From: Ilex aquifolium
Lineage: Eukaryota; Streptophyta; Magnoliopsida; Aquifoliales; Aquifoliaceae
Assembly (NCBI GenBank): GCA_951799425.1
Contig: OX637394.1
Coordinates: forward strand, 12,084,501 to 12,148,500
Length of the DNA stretch: 64,000 nt
Reading direction: 5' to 3'
The position numbers were made by a program, and so were the translations under genes. The notes under the pieces were generated by a model. The model saw only the letters and a program-made list of their open reading frames with translations. It did no database searches and had not been told where the DNA came from. This document shows, one piece after another, positions 1 to 13,313 of the stretch (positions are counted from its first letter, which is position 1; each line of letters starts with the position of its first letter).

Positions 1-870
1 ATTATACAGAACAAAAACTTTACTAAAAGACAAGAATTAAATTAAAAGAATAAATCATGCAGTAAAAAGAACATTGAATCAATAATAAGCACCGTGCTTC
101 ATTGAAAGTATCTCTCCTAGCTTTAGTTGGGATTTTAGCAAGCCATAGAACTTAGAACAAAAACTAGAAAAGAAAATATGAGAAGAAAATAATAATCCTA
201 ATTTTTTTAATTATCTCTCTCAATAGATGAGAGTTTTTATTTATACTCAAATAAATCCTAGGTATAGGTAACAGATATAAGGTTGGATTGGAAGGAATTC
301 CTTTCCAAAAAGAAGTCTATTCAGGTCAAATCCCATGCATAAAATCTTTGGGGCGCAGGTATAAAATCTGTCCAGATTTCGAGTTTGAATTTTGCATATT
401 TAGAGGTTGAATCAAGAAATTTTTGTGAAATACAATTTTGTAGCCCTTGGAGTCTTATTTCCAACCCCACAAAAATCAGGTCAATCTGATATCGGAGTCA
501 AAAGTTATAACCAAAATACTGAAGACGTGTCAAATCCTTATCTTCTAGGAAACTTTCCAAATTCAACTTTAAATGAGTTTTCTTCTAATTTGGACTCTTA
601 TAAGGATTAAAATTGCTGATATATCTTCAAATCTTCCTATCTTCCTCATGATTCTTCAATCCTTATCAATTGTGATTTTTCCTCTAGTGATTGTTTCACT
701 TGTCTTATCCATTATTACTTTAAATCAACCAATTTACCTGCAAAATAAACCAAACAACTAGAAAAAAATATTAAACTAGAAAATCAAAGAATTTAACACA
801 TTTAATCACAAATAATATGCAATTAACCAATCATTAAATATAATAAAATAGCACTTTTGACGGTTAATCA
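1..870 (-). repeat. 3' LTR of the LARD-like element (cut by the window edge)
   Basis: This segment is about 93% identical by eye to 21547-22415. It ends at 870 just before the C-rich complement of the polypurine tract. Short open frames inside it (for example 407-610) are not genes. Confidence 0.8.
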
Positions 871-1346
871 CACCCCCCAACCTGAAAATTACTAGTCCCT
901 AGTAATACATGGATTTCAAAATCTAAAAACTAAAAAAAAAAAAACATAATAAAATAAAACACAATTCCACTTTTGTAGGACTTATGATTGCATTTAGCAT
1001 ATGCAACAAGCCTTTAAACCCCTAGGTTCCCCCTAGTGGACGAGTATAGTCTCGTGAGGGTTTCCAGAGATGATACCCACAAACATCAACTTGTAATTAA
1101 ATATCTGAATAATAATTTTATAACACAAATTTTTACCACAATATAAAAATTCTAAGCTGTAAGCGTTTTTATAAGCACATGCAAAGCAAAATACAGAACT
1201 CTACGCTATATAAATGTATGCACTTATCATATTCTCATATAAACTCGTGTGTAGTGTGAATTAATTATACCAAGTCAATAATTTATCTGGTAATCACCTC
1301 TACAACTATCAACTATTCATCTCAATGTCAAATCTCACTAGATAAT

Positions 1347-2074
1347 TGCACGGGATATTTCCTGCAATGATTTGAGGTAGCGGTTTGCACGTATGATGAA
1401 CCTGAAACAATCCACGAAGTCAGAAAAGGGGGCCAGGTTTACACCCGGCTTATCCCCTCCGAAGCTCAAGTCAGTCAGAGATTCGAGGCCCAAGCTTAAT
1501 GAATTATGTGTTGTGATTTTGCGTACCTTTACTTCCCTTTTTCTGGGGTATTTATACCTGAAAAGGCAATGAGTGCTATGACTTTAAGTCCCATCACAGC
1601 ATTGAATACTCGGCCCTCTTACCCAGGCGTAATGAGTGCTTTCAACTCAAATCATCACGCCTTTAATGTCCGGGCGATAAGGCGAGTGTTCGGCATTACG
1701 CCGAGCATTTATTGCTACCCCCGAGGGCTCAGAGCTTCTCTAACACCTACTCCCGGGCATTCAATGCTCGGGGGAACAGTACCCTCCGGGGTATGCCGAG
1801 ACTATGTACTCGGTCCTCATCATTAATGCTAGGTGATCATGACCTGCAGATTCGGGTCTCGAGGATGCAGGCACATCATTAATGGTTGTCTGAGTCACTC
1901 ACATCGTCATAAATGCACTGTCGTATCGTCATAAATGCTGGTGTCAGACGGCGTACTCGGCTCCTCCGAGTCACCTATTCTCGGCGCCACTCCTCGGCGG
2001 CCCCTAGCCTCCGTAACGGCTTCACCCTTACACGTGTCACCCTGGGGATTGATGAGCTGCCTAGAGTCCCTCCA
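1347..2074 (-). repeat. 3' LTR of the Tat element
   Basis: It starts TGCACGGG and ends CCCTCCA on the plus strand and pairs with 11205-11931. The complement of the polypurine tract (CTACCCCCTAGCCTCC) follows directly at 2075. Confidence 0.9.
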
Positions 2075-2243
2075 ACTACCCCCTAGCCTCCATTCTGCTT
2101 GTCGCGTGGGACGGCTGTCGCAAGGAGGTTGGAGGCTTGTTAGACATGCCTTTTGGTCTGCGGCGGTTACTTGCATGTCTCACGCCGCCTTTTTCAAATG
2201 CACTAATGATGATCTGCCCCTTCGATTCCCGCTCTCAGTAGGC

Positions 2244-4522
2244 TATAAATAGGAGAGGCCTTGGCTGAATCAGGACTTTTGCAAATCCTGAATCCCTCTA
2301 GCAATCAAGCCCCAAGCGTTCTTCTGATCTCCCGAGCAATCCATTCGAAGGCACCTGTAAGTCTATTTATCTTTCCTTTCGTTGAATCCATTTCTCCTTC
2401 CTTCTACATTTCTCCTGTTTTTCCCTTGAGAACCGCTTAATGGCCATACCTCAGAGAGGAGTTGAGGAAGCACTTGCTAGGGGTAACCGTAGGAGAGTGG
2501 AGAGAGCGCCTGGCAGGGGTAGTCGTAGACCTAGGGGAACAGAGGTTAATGAGGATAATATCAACGCTTTTAGAGCCAGATACCAAATTTCTGAGCGCGT
2601 CTTCACGTTTCCTTTTGATCCTTAATATCATAGACAGGACATGGGGAGTGTAGAGATGATGCCTTTCTGGACCAAGGCTATCATGGAAGGGGGGTGACTT
2701 TTCCCCTTCACCCCCTTTTACTAAGAATGTTGATGCAGCTAAGGCTGTTTCCCCTCTAGTGTGGGGTAAACTTTTTTAGGATAGTCATGGGCGTAGTCGC
2801 CTTGAACGCTCGGCTAGAGGTGAACTTAGGAGTAGATGAGATTTTGTTCTGCTATGACCTTAGGTTAGTTGCCGGGGGCAGGTATTACCTCTAGGCCCGG
2901 GATACCTCCATGTATCTGGTCACCCACATGCCTGACTCGGACAAGGGGTATTTGGACGACCTGGTCATGCTCGACGGAAGTTGGGAGAAAGGAGACGGGC
3001 CCGAGTATGACGGGTTGTACTGTCCCAAAGTGCCGAGGGATGAAGGTGTGCCTTTGCCCATTCTCTGTTTTAGTTTAGTTTTCCAATCCTTCTTAGCCAT
3101 AACATTTGTCTACTTTTGTAGAAGGATACCGACGTGATGCTGCTTAGTCTCTGAGGTCCTAAGTCAGGTTTGCAGACTTGCTGAAGGTGTGGTCCTCCGA
3201 GCCGACCAACGAATACTCCCGAGCAGCGCACGTGCTTCTCGGCTATCACCCAACTTACAGCCGATTTTCCCAAATCCCTCTGCCTTTCAGTCCTCGGTGT
3301 TAGCAAGACCTCTCATCAGAGGAAGAGGAAAACCTTGAGGAGGACCCTGACCGAGATTCCGAAGGGACCCCTTCTGATCAGACCCTCCTTCCCGAAGACA
3401 TGTTTAACCCACCACCAATCACTGCCGCGTCGATGGAGGCCGCTGCAGCGGCAAGGAGAGCCAGGCTCTCGGGGGCTGCTGGGCCATCAGTTACTGCTCC
3501 AGCCATTCCTCCACCGACCTCACCTCGTCGGGAACCGCCTCCGCCGCCCCCGCCTCCTCATCCCTCGGGGGAACCTGTCATCCCCCCGAGGGAGCAGCCA
3601 CCCAGCCGCCAAGTTCCCCTTTCAACTGATCGGCAGAAGGGGAGAAGGGGTCGGGACCCCGAGCCCTCCGAAGAGCGTCGTCAGAAGCGCCGCCATGATG
3701 CCCCGGGCACCGTCACCTCCACCGAATGGGTTGCCCGGGCGGAGACCAGAACCGGACGTCCTGTCCTGGAGGCAGACTCCATTCTCCTATCCGCCAACGT
3801 GGCGCTCGCCGTTGCAGGGACTTTCCAATTTGTTGCCGACATGGGGGTCTACCAGAATTACGAGGATAATCGGCTGCTCCTGAACACCATGCAAAGCAAC
3901 ATGGTGGTAAGTAAAATTTACTTGTTCTGTTTGTTCTTTATTTGTGCTCGGCAATATCTAACTCGGTTTTTTCCTCCATTTTAGGCCTGCCAACAGATGG
4001 GGGTCATCATCGACCGCTTTTTTGAATACAAACAGGCGGCCAAGGACGTCGAGAAGACCATAACCGCGAAGGATGAGCACATCCGAGCAGTGGAGAGGAC
4101 CCTGGCCGACCAGACCAAGCATATCACCGAGCTTATCCGTAAACGCGATGCCGTTGCCGCTGACTTGGAGAAGGTGCAGGCAGGCGAGGCGGCGGCCATA
4201 AAAAAGGTGGAAGAATACGAGCTCCGGGTCTCGGCTAATGAGGTCAGGCTGCAAGACTCCGAGGGTATTATCAATGAGTTGACAGCCAAGGTCGACTCCC
4301 TGACTGCCGAGAAGGCCGGAGAGCAAGACAGGCTGCAGAAAGAGTGCGAAAGGGTGTGGCTGATGGCTCAAGATCAGATGGTCCCTGCCTTCGAGGAAGC
4401 TAAACAAAAAGCTTTCAAGGAAGGTTGGGATACCGCCCATAATGCCGCTCAAATTGATGTCGGCTCGGCCTTGTTCCAAATGCATAGCAGTGCTGCCGGG
4501 CCCTCCGAAAGCACTCTTCCCG

Positions 4523-4554
<32 letters not shown>

Positions 4555-4900
4555 CCTGAATTTCTCAAGGCGGCCTGGAGGAAGGAACGACTGGAACTGA
4601 GGGCCGAAATGAACCCATCACACTTAGTGACGGTTCTGATCAGCCTTCGCCCCTTGACCTTTTTCCTCCTCCAAACCCCATCCTTACGGGGATGCATGAC
4701 ACCGAACTTGATGATATTTTAGGGGTTGGAGAGGAGCTGCCAAGGGGTGATGGTGGACTCGGCGGCGATGAGCTCGGTGGCGGCGAGCCTGCAACTTCAT
4801 AGGGACCCGGAGGCTTCTTCCTGTTGCTTGTACTCCCTTTTTGTAATCCTCTTTTTATACGCTGTAGGGGACGCAAAGCCCCTCTTATCTTTTCGTAATG
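2244..4900 (+). pseudogene. Antisense accessory frame of the Tat element (aORF), broken
   Basis: This reads opposite to gag-pol, between integrase and the 3' LTR, as in the Tat lineage, where such frames are known and match the family named putative gypsy-type transposon (Transposase_28). A TATA box (TATAAATA, 2244-2251) lies just inside the LTR and a start codon at 2440 opens a basic N-terminus. A central part (about 2780-3060) resembles the family core. A proline-rich stretch (3480-3600) and a long coiled coil (about 3985-4480) with a Glu-Gln repeat (about 4525-4555) follow. A consensus intron fits at 3907-3984 (GTAAGT to TTTTAG). The frame is broken in a few places. The assignment comes from context and layout; the function is unknown. 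Confidence 0.65.
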
Positions 4901-4954
4901 AAAGCTACTTATTTCAATGTTTACATCTTTTAATCTTAAGTAACAAATCTCGGG

Positions 4955-5620
4955 GTAGCTCCAAGTAACCAGTCTGATACCCCTCGGGACCGTGTTCCAA
5001 ACGACCGAGCACTTGGCTCGTGTTAGTTATTTTGAGAGCGTTGCCCCGAGGCTGTAGTCTGACACCTCTCTGGGCCGTGCCCCAAACGACCGAGCGCTTG
5101 GCTCATGTTATTTTGAGAGCGTTGCTCCAAGGCTAGAGTCTGACACCTCTCGGGGCCGTGCCCCAAACGACCGAGCGCTTGACTTGTGTTAGTTATTTTG
5201 AGAGCGTTGCTCCTAGGCTGGAGTCTGACACCTCTCGGGGCCATGCCCCAAACGACCGAGCGCTTGGCTCGTGTTATTTTGAGAGCGTTGCTCCAAGGCT
5301 GGAGTCTGACACCTCTCGGGGTCGTGCCCCAAACGACCGAGCGCTTGGCTCGTGTTAGTTATTTTGAGAGCGTTGCTCCTAGGCTGGAGTCTGACACCTC
5401 TCGGGGCCGTGCCCCAAACGACCGAGCGCTTGGCTCGTGTTAGTTATTTTGAGAGTGTAGCTCCTAGGATGGAGTCTGACACCTCTCGGGGCCGTGCCCC
5501 AAACGACCGAGCGCTTGGCTCGTGTTAGTTATTTTGAGAGCGTAGCTCCTAGGATGGAGTCTGACACCTCTCGGGGCCGTGCCCCAAACGACCGAGCGCT
5601 TGACTCGTGTTAGTTTAACA
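4955..5620. repeat. 85-bp minisatellite in the Tat element 3' region
   Basis: About eight head-to-tail copies of an 85-bp unit. The marker ACGACCGAGC recurs at 5001, 5086, 5167, 5252, 5333, 5418, 5503 and 5588. Some copies lack a 4-bp TAGT and so are 81 bp. The array lies between integrase and the antisense frame. Open frames across it are artefacts of the repeat. Confidence 0.92.
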
Positions 5621-5632
5621 AGGGTTACAAAC

Positions 5633-8600
5633 TTAACTGTAATATTTCTTCAAATTCGATACATTCCAAGGTCGGATTATATCGTTTCCATGTAAATCCT
5701 GTAATTGGTATGCGCTTGTGCCCCCCACAACAATCACTTTATAAGGACCTTCCCAATTAGGGCCGAGCTTACCATCAGCGGGCTCCCGAGAAGCGCCCAT
5801 CGCTTTTCGCAACACCAGGTCCCCCACTTGGTAAGTCCTCGTGCGGACCCTCTTCTGGTGTTGTCTTGACAGTTCCGATTGGTACTTGGCCATTCTAATG
5901 GACGCAAGTTCCCTTCTTTCTTCGGCTAGGTCGAGGTCTTTGGCCAGCATCTAATCGTTGTCCCCCAACTCGAATGCTTAGCTCCGTATGGTCGGGAGCC
6001 CCACTTCCAACATGATAACAGCCTCAACGCCATATGTCATAGCATACGACGTTTCCCCTGTCGATGTCCTCGGCGTAGTTCTATAGGCCCATAACACATT
6101 GAGCAGTTCCTTGGTCCACCCACCCTTCGCCTTTTCGAACCTCTTTTTGATTCCAGCTAGCACCGTTTTATTGGAAACCTCTGCTTGCCCATTGCTCTGG
6201 GGATAGGCCGGTGTGGAATAGTAATTACGTATCCCTAACTCTGAGTAGAACTCTCTGAAGGGACCGCTATTGAATTGAGTCCCATTGTCCGAGATAATCT
6301 CCCGGGGGATTCCGAAACGAGTGATTATATTCTGCCATACAAACTTCTTCGTTTCTACATCCCGAATACGGCTCAAGGGTTCAGCTTCAATCCACTTAGT
6401 GAAGTAATCCGTAGCCACCAGTAAAAATTTCTTCCCGAAGGGGGCCTTTGGGGGTGGTCCCACGATGTCGATCTCCCATTGGGAGAACGGCCAAGGACTT
6501 GTCAACGAGTTCAGGTCCCCCGCCGGTTGTCAGATGATCGGGGCAAATTTCTGACACTTGTCACATTTCTGAACGTAACTCTTGGCGTCTTTCTGCATGT
6601 ATGGCCACCAATATCCTTGAGTCATTGCTCGATGTGCGAGGGATCTGCCCCCCGTGTGGCTTCCGCACACCCCCTCATGGATTTCGTAGAGCAATGGCTC
6701 CACCTTATCCTCGGGGACACAAAGCAGATGCGATCTTGAGAAAGATCTCCTGTACAATTGATGGTCGGCAGATATCCAGTACCTTAGAGCTTTGAGTTTA
6801 ATCTTTCTGGCTTCTTTCGCGTCCTCGGGAAGGGTTCCCTCTGTCAAGTAATTGACTATGGGCTCCATCCAACCTGAAGGCATATGTATCTAAATCGGTA
6901 ATGCTTGCTCGGCTCCCATTTCTCCTATACTTGGTGATTCCCAATTTTCGACAATGATGCGCCGAGTAACCTCCGAGGCTAATGCCGATGCCAAACAAGC
7001 TAAGGCATCAGCATGAATGTTATGTTCCCTCGGGATCTGGGAGACTTCCACCTTTTCCAACTTCCCCATCCTGGATTTCGCCTTTTTGTGATATGCCTTC
7101 ATTCTGCTGTCTCGGACCTCAAAATCACCGTTAATCTGATTGACTACCAGCTATGAATCACAGAAGACATGGAGGTGCCAAATTCTGACAGAATGCGCTA
7201 TGTCGAGTCCTGCTAACAGAGCCTCGTACTCGGCCTCATTATTAGATGCTTTGAACATTAATCTGATAGCTCGCTCTATTAGGAAACCTCCTGAGCTGGA
7301 CAGCACTACGCCTATCCCTGCCCCCCTTGCGTTCGAGGATCTATCCACATGAAGACTCCAGACGTCGTCCTCGAATACTCGCGCCTCTGGTGGGGGCTCG
7401 GACGCAGAGAACTCGGCAAGGACCTGTCCTTTGATCGAGGTACGGGGTTTATACTTTATATCGAACTCACCGAGCTCCACAGCCCACTTGGCGACTCTCC
7501 CAGTTAGGTCGCCTTTGTGAAGAATAGGTTTGAGGGGCCGATCAGTCAAAACTTCTATGGCGTGAGCCTGAAAATAGTGCCGAAGTTTCCTCGCCGAAAC
7601 TACCAATGCCAGAACCAGCTTTTCCATCGGTAAGTACCTTGTCTCAGCGTCGAGTAGGGTTTTGCTCACGAAATAGACCGGCTTCTGGGCCCCTTCGTTT
7701 TCTCTGACAAGTGCTCCACTCACAGACCCTTCCGAAATCGACAAATAGAGCTTGAGTACTTCCCCTGCCGCTGGAACGGACAGGGTCGGAGGGTACTTCA
7801 AGTATTCCTTAATTCCTTCCAATGCTTGGCCACACTCCTCGTTCCAGGAGCCCTTTGCAGCCCCTTTAAGCATGGCGAAAAATGGCTTGCACTTGTCGGA
7901 AGACTTGGAGATGAAACAGTTGAGGGCGGCTAACATCCCAGTTAGCTTCTGGACATCCCGGGTAGTCTTCGGCGCCTGTATGTTCTGCACTGCTTGTATT
8001 TGCTGGGGGTTGGCCGCGATGCCTTGATGAGTGACCGATACCCCAAAAATTTCTCCGAGCTCACTCCGAAGGCGCACTTCGAGGCATTGAGCTTAAGGCC
8101 GTAACTACGGAGTATGGAAAATGTGTTCCCGAGATCCCGGAGATGGTCGAAACCTTCTTTTCTTTTAACCAACATATCATCGATATAGACCTCCATACTG
8201 ACGCCGAGTCGCCGCTTGAACATCCTGTTCATCAGCCGTTGGTAAGTTGCGCCAGCATTCTTCAGTCCAAACAGCATCACTGTGTAACAATAGATCCCTC
8301 GGGGCGTAATGAACGCCATTTTTTCTTGGTCTGACTCATGCAGAGGGATCTGATGGTAGCCCGCCCGAGCGTCCAAGAAGGTGATTCGTTTGTGGCCTGC
8401 GGTAGCATCCACCAATTTATCGACCTTGGGCAATGGATACTCGTCCTTGGGTATGCTTTATTCAAATCTATGAAATCTATGCACACGCGCCACTTTCCTT
8501 CCTTCTTCTTAGCACACACAGTGTTGGACAACCACTGGGGGAATTGCACCTCTCGAATGGAACCGACTTCCAGCAACCTATTCACCTCCTCGTCCACTGC

Positions 8601-11142
8601 CCTCACATGATGAGGAGCCGTTCTGCGGGCCTTCTGCCTCACAGGTTTAAAGGAGGGGTCTACATGGAGTCGGTGAGTAATCACCTCGGGACTTATCCCT
8701 GTCATCTCGGCTTGCGTCCAGGCAAAGACGTCGGAATTGCATTGTAGAAATGAGATCATCTCAAACTGCTCGACATTGTTCAGTGAAGCCCCTATGAGGA
8801 AATACCTTTCCTCGTCGCCAGGATCCAGGAAAATTTTTATCAGAGCTTCCGTGGAACAGTCGGCCGGCTCTGTAAATGGTTCATCCACCCTGGGCCGACC
8901 GGACTGTAACTGCTATTTGGCCACTACCGCCTCCGGGTCGCGTTCCTGAGTCTGGCCACTGACCCCGGTCTTCATGGCGGCATAAAAATAGTGTTTTGAC
9001 GAGGCCTGATCCCCCCGAATCTCCATAATACCTTCCGGAGTGGGAAACTTGATCTTCTGATGGTACGATGAGTGCACCGCTCTCAAAGAGTGCAACCATG
9101 TCCTGCCCATGATGGCGTTGTAAGGTGAGTCTGAATCAATCACCACGAACTCCACCGGGATGGCAACAATTCCAGCCCAAACTGTTAGGGTGATTTTTCC
9201 GAGAGGAAGGGCACTAGAACCGTTGAACCCTATCAATGGAGTTTTCACCGGCTTTAGGTCTTTCGGAGTGAACCCCATCTTGCGGAAGAGGTTGTCGTAC
9301 AGAACTTCGGATGAGCTGCCTGAGTCCACCAAGATTCTCTTGACGTCGTACTTGTGCACCCGCAAAGTGATTACTAGCGCGTCTTCATGGGGGAGAACCA
9401 GCCCGCCTAGGTCGGCGTCAGAAAAACGAATAACTTCGGCATCATGCCGAGGCTTTTTAGATGTCTGTTCTTCACATCTGCCTTTCTCCACCCTCATGGC
9501 TTGCGAAACCTTCCTCAGCTCAGCCCGCAGGACGTTGTATGTTGGTCTTTCCACCGTACAAGCGTGTATGACGTCGATCACAGGTACCTGTTCTCGAGGG
9601 ACCTCGGCATCCCTTACTGCCGGGACTCTGAGGGGTCTTCTATCAATGAACTCGCCCAGATGTCCCTCTCGGACCAGCTGCTCGAGAAAAGACTTATAAA
9701 CCCTGCAATCCTCGGTACGATGCCCCACGTCTTTATGGTAGGAACAACGAGCCGCTGGGTTCCTTGTAGAGGGGTCCCCTATCATCCTGGGCGGCCATTT
9801 GAAAAAGGGCTCATCTTTTATCTTGTTTAGCATTCTGTAGATAGGCTCCTTGAAGGTCGTATTCACCCCTTGAAAGGACAGACGATTTGGGGGCGGGATA
9901 GGCGCCCCCTTCTGGTGGGCGGCTCCCTCTCTCTTCTCCTCGGGATTGAAACCCTTCCCTCGGGGCCAACAGTTTCCTCTTCCAGCCTGGCGTATTTGTT
10001 TATCCGAGGCATCAAGTCCCTCATATCTCCCGGGGCTTTCTTAGTCAGCGACCGGTAGAGGTCGGTGTCTCGGGATAACCCCAATCGGAATGACGCTGCG
10101 GCCATCCTTTCGGAGCATGACTCGACCTCGTTTACCTCCTCCCAGTACCGAATTGCATATTGTCGGAGGGACTCCCCGCCATTCCTCTTGAGCGTAAGCA
10201 ATGCGGCGATGTCTTTCGGTTTCTTACTGTTGGTGATGAACCGAGCCACGAAGAGTTCCGACAATTGTTTCCAGGATCGGATGCTCTCGGGGAGGAGGTT
10301 TTCATACCATTTCATGGCCGTGTCCCCCAGACTCATTGGGAAGACTCGACACAGTATCCTGGGATCCGCGTCGTAAATAGACATCAATTGCTTATATTGT
10401 CGCAAGTGACTCTCGGGATCCGTCCTTATGTCGTATACTTTGAATCAAGGAACGGTAAATTTCTTCGGCATTTCCGTATCCCGGATTGCCCGCACAAACG
10501 GAGAGCTGATTTGTTCATCCTCGTCCTCTTCTGGTTCTTGTGCTCGGCGCCTGTCACCAAAACGTCCATGGGCGTCCCGTTGGGGTCGCCGCTTTCTCAG
10601 CCCCTGCGTCGTGGATTCTGCCTGGGAGTCCACCACATCTGCTGGAATCCCACGCCGGAGGTCCCATCAGGACAGATCCATTTGTGGTATCCACGTACTG
10701 AGCCTTCCTCAGGAGCTGGTTTTCCCCGGCTTCGTGGATTATGCCTCTCGGTAGTACGACCGCGAGGCCTTCTCCCGGGGGTCCCTTGCCTTGCCCCCCG
10801 GAGGAGCCCCGACTGGCACTCCGGTCCCCAGTTCCGCTGCTTCGCCTACTGGGATCGCCCGACCGCTCGAATCCATCAAGCCGCCGTCGCACCTTCACAT
10901 TATCTCTTTCCAGTCGCTTAATGCGCTTTCTCATTCGTTTTTCCACCATTTCCACGATGTCGCGGGCCGAAAGGCCTTGCCCGCCAAAGGCCCTGGTCCC
11001 CGTGGAACGTTTGCTGCGAAGGACGTTCACTCTCTTCTGACTGGTCCAATGGGCCTGACTCTGTGACTGTTGGGAGACGGGCAGCATTCGCGTTTATCAT
11101 GCGTAAACTTCCCCCCCCCCCCCCATCACCTTGAGATCGCGT
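5633..11142 (-). pseudogene. Tat gag-pol, broken
   Basis: Read on the minus strand. Gag lies at roughly 11140-9700, with a retrotransposon gag core near 10400-9900 and a zinc knuckle near 9750-9708 (C-x3-H variant, CSYHKDVGHRTEDC). Aspartic protease follows near 9300 (LVDSGSS), reverse transcriptase about 8700-7950 (YIDDML in the active-site region), and RNase H about 7850-7450. A second RNase H sits around 7360-7150. Integrase spans 6800-5640, with an HHCC zinc domain near 6680-6550 and the catalytic core near 6490-6100. The reading frame is split into about eight pieces. No host role is implied. Confidence 0.88.
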
Positions 11143-11183
11143 GTTAACCATGACGTAACCACCACAGGGAAAAGTTCGTATAT

Positions 11184-11201
11184 TTCTCACAGACGGCGCC
11201 A
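11184..11201 (-). other. Primer binding site of the Tat element
   Basis: On the minus strand, TGGCGCCGTCTGTGAGAA lies three bases inside the 5' LTR. This resembles the site usual in Tat elements. The tRNA partner was not checked. Confidence 0.7.
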
Positions 11202-11204
11202 GAT

Positions 11205-11931
11205 TGCACAGGATATTTCCTGCAATGATTTGAGGTAGCGGTTTGCACGTATGATGAACCTGAAACAATCCATAAAGTCAGAAAAGGGGGCCAGGTTTAC
11301 ACTCGGCTTATCCCCTCCGAAGCTCAAGTCAGTCAGAGATTCGAGGCCCAAGCTTAATGAATTCTGTGTTGTGATTTTGCGTATCTTTACTTCCCTTTTT
11401 CTGGGGTATTTATACCTAAAAAGGCAATGAGTGCTATGACTTTAAGTCCCATCACAGCATTGAATACTCGGCCCTCTTACCCAGGCGTAATGAGTACTTT
11501 CAACTCAAATCATCACGCCTTTAATGTCGGGGCGATAAGCCGAGTGTTCGACATTACGCCGAGCATTTATTACTACCCCCGAGGGCTCAGAGCTTCTCTA
11601 ACACCTACTCTCGGGCATTCAATGCTCGGGGGAACAGTACCCCCGGGGTATGCCGAGACTATGTACTCGACCCTCATCATTAATGCTAGGTGATCACGAC
11701 CTGCAGATTCGGGTCTCGAGGATGCAGGCACATCATTAATGGTTGTCTGAGTCACTCACATCGTCATAAATGCACTGTCGTATCGTCATAAATGCTGGTG
11801 TCAGATGGCGTACTCGGCTCCTCCGAGTCACCTATTCTCGGCGCCACTCCTCGGCGGCCCCTAGCCTCCGTAACGGCTTCACCCTTACATGTGTCACCCT
11901 GGGGATTGATGAGCTGCCTAGAGTCCCTCCA
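11205..11931 (-). repeat. 5' LTR of the Tat element
   Basis: Partner of 1347-2074, with about 19 differences. Its outer edge CTCCA is followed by the ATAAT duplication and then the LARD-like interior resumes. Confidence 0.9.
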
Positions 11932-11936
11932 ATAAT

Positions 11937-13313
11937 TTACTCATAAATGATTCTATCAGATTATAGTGATTATTCCCTCAAATATCACATGTGAGAAGAA
12001 GATATTTAAGTCAAAATAAAATAATGCTCACATGTCTATTAAAATAATTGTAATCCAAAAGAAAAGGATTTGACATAATCTCATGAAAGGAAATCAACAC
12101 ACAATAAACAAATAATCACCATTCTTTTTCTTATTCACACAAGTCATGCATCCACCAATACACTCTTGAGATCAGATAGGTCTTTATCTAAGGTTGTACT
12201 GGGATCTTGGGATTAAGGTTTTGAAACGAAGGATATTCAGGAATTCAAAAACTATTCTGAGAGAACATGTACATTACACAATCAAACTTCTTTCCATAAC
12301 TTTTCACTCTCCATCATTTAGAAGCACAATTTACAATACTTGCTCATATTTTTTTCAAACCAACATCTCCCAAATTATATAAACAATAAAAGCTCAATCT
12401 CGGGATAACCAAGGGTAAAAGATATTATTTTTTTATTGCCTTGGTTATTATATGTTGGGTATAAGAAATAAAATTTTACTTCAAAGACTCAATCATGGCT
12501 TCTAGGGATAATAATATTCAAAGAATAAGGTTTATGCTCAAATAATATCAAAGATGGTCTAAAATTATATCTCAAGAGCTATTGATAACACACTTTCCAT
12601 GCAAATAATTTAAAGTAAAACAATCATTCAAAATATTAGTGTTAACCAAAACAAAAATAATGAGACTATTGAAGGAGATTAATTGAATAAAAATATTCTT
12701 TATTGAGGAAATGTAAATAACCCTCCAAAGAAGAATGGATCAAAACTCACCAGGATTTTTATGCATCTCCACTGTATGTGTCAAGTTCTCAAGTTAAAAT
12801 ACCTAACAAATTTTCAACTTGGTAAAGTCTAAAGTGCACAAATTGTGAGTTTTTATAAGATTATGATATGAGATACAAAAATATAGAATAAAGTTCTATG
12901 CGATACTTAAACAATTGCAAATTTAAAGTTAAGCAAATTATTTCCATATTGTGGTGTCAAACTATGCATAAAAATGTTATTTAAATATTTAATAACCAAC
13001 AATTTTTTTTTATATATTTCTTAGACTAAAATTTAAATAAACTAGAAATTGTCACAACACAAAATACATCCACACCCCCAAACCTAAATTCAACATTGGA
13101 CTCAATGTAAAAATAAATAACTTAACGCTTAATAAAAATAATGAATAAAGATCAAAGGGATAGGAATACCTGGTACCGCAACAACTCTAAAACCTAAAAA
13201 TAAAAACTCAACAAAAAAAATTATAAATTGAAACAAATAGAAACGAAACTAAAATTAAACATAAATAAAATAAAATCTAACTACTATATACAAATAAAAA
13301 TAAAAACACACAC
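11937..13313. other. Interior of the LARD-like element, no coding content
   Basis: AT-rich sequence continuing from 1341 once the Tat insertion is removed. I see no gene or clear motif, only short stray frames. Confidence 0.6.

Larger units (their letters stand above)
1347..11931 (-). mobile_element. Ty3/gypsy retrotransposon, Tat lineage, broken
   Basis: The element is bounded by 728- and 727-bp LTRs (1347-2074 and 11205-11931) and a perfect 5-bp duplication ATAAT at 1342-1346 and 11932-11936. It lies on the minus strand inside the interior of the LARD-like element. Order on the minus strand: LTR, primer site, gag, protease, RT, RNase H, second RNase H, integrase, minisatellite, antisense frame, polypurine tract, LTR. 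The second (archaeal-type) RNase H and the antisense frame are hallmarks of the Tat/Ogre/Retand lineage. The coding region is split into roughly eight pieces, so it is dead. About 19 LTR differences, mostly transitions, suggest an age near 1 million years at commonly used plant rates. It is visibly more GC-rich than its surroundings. Confidence 0.92.

Noticed and set aside
5023-5443. Repeat-containing open frames on both strands
   Set aside because: Produced by the 85-bp minisatellite, whose unit length is not a multiple of three.
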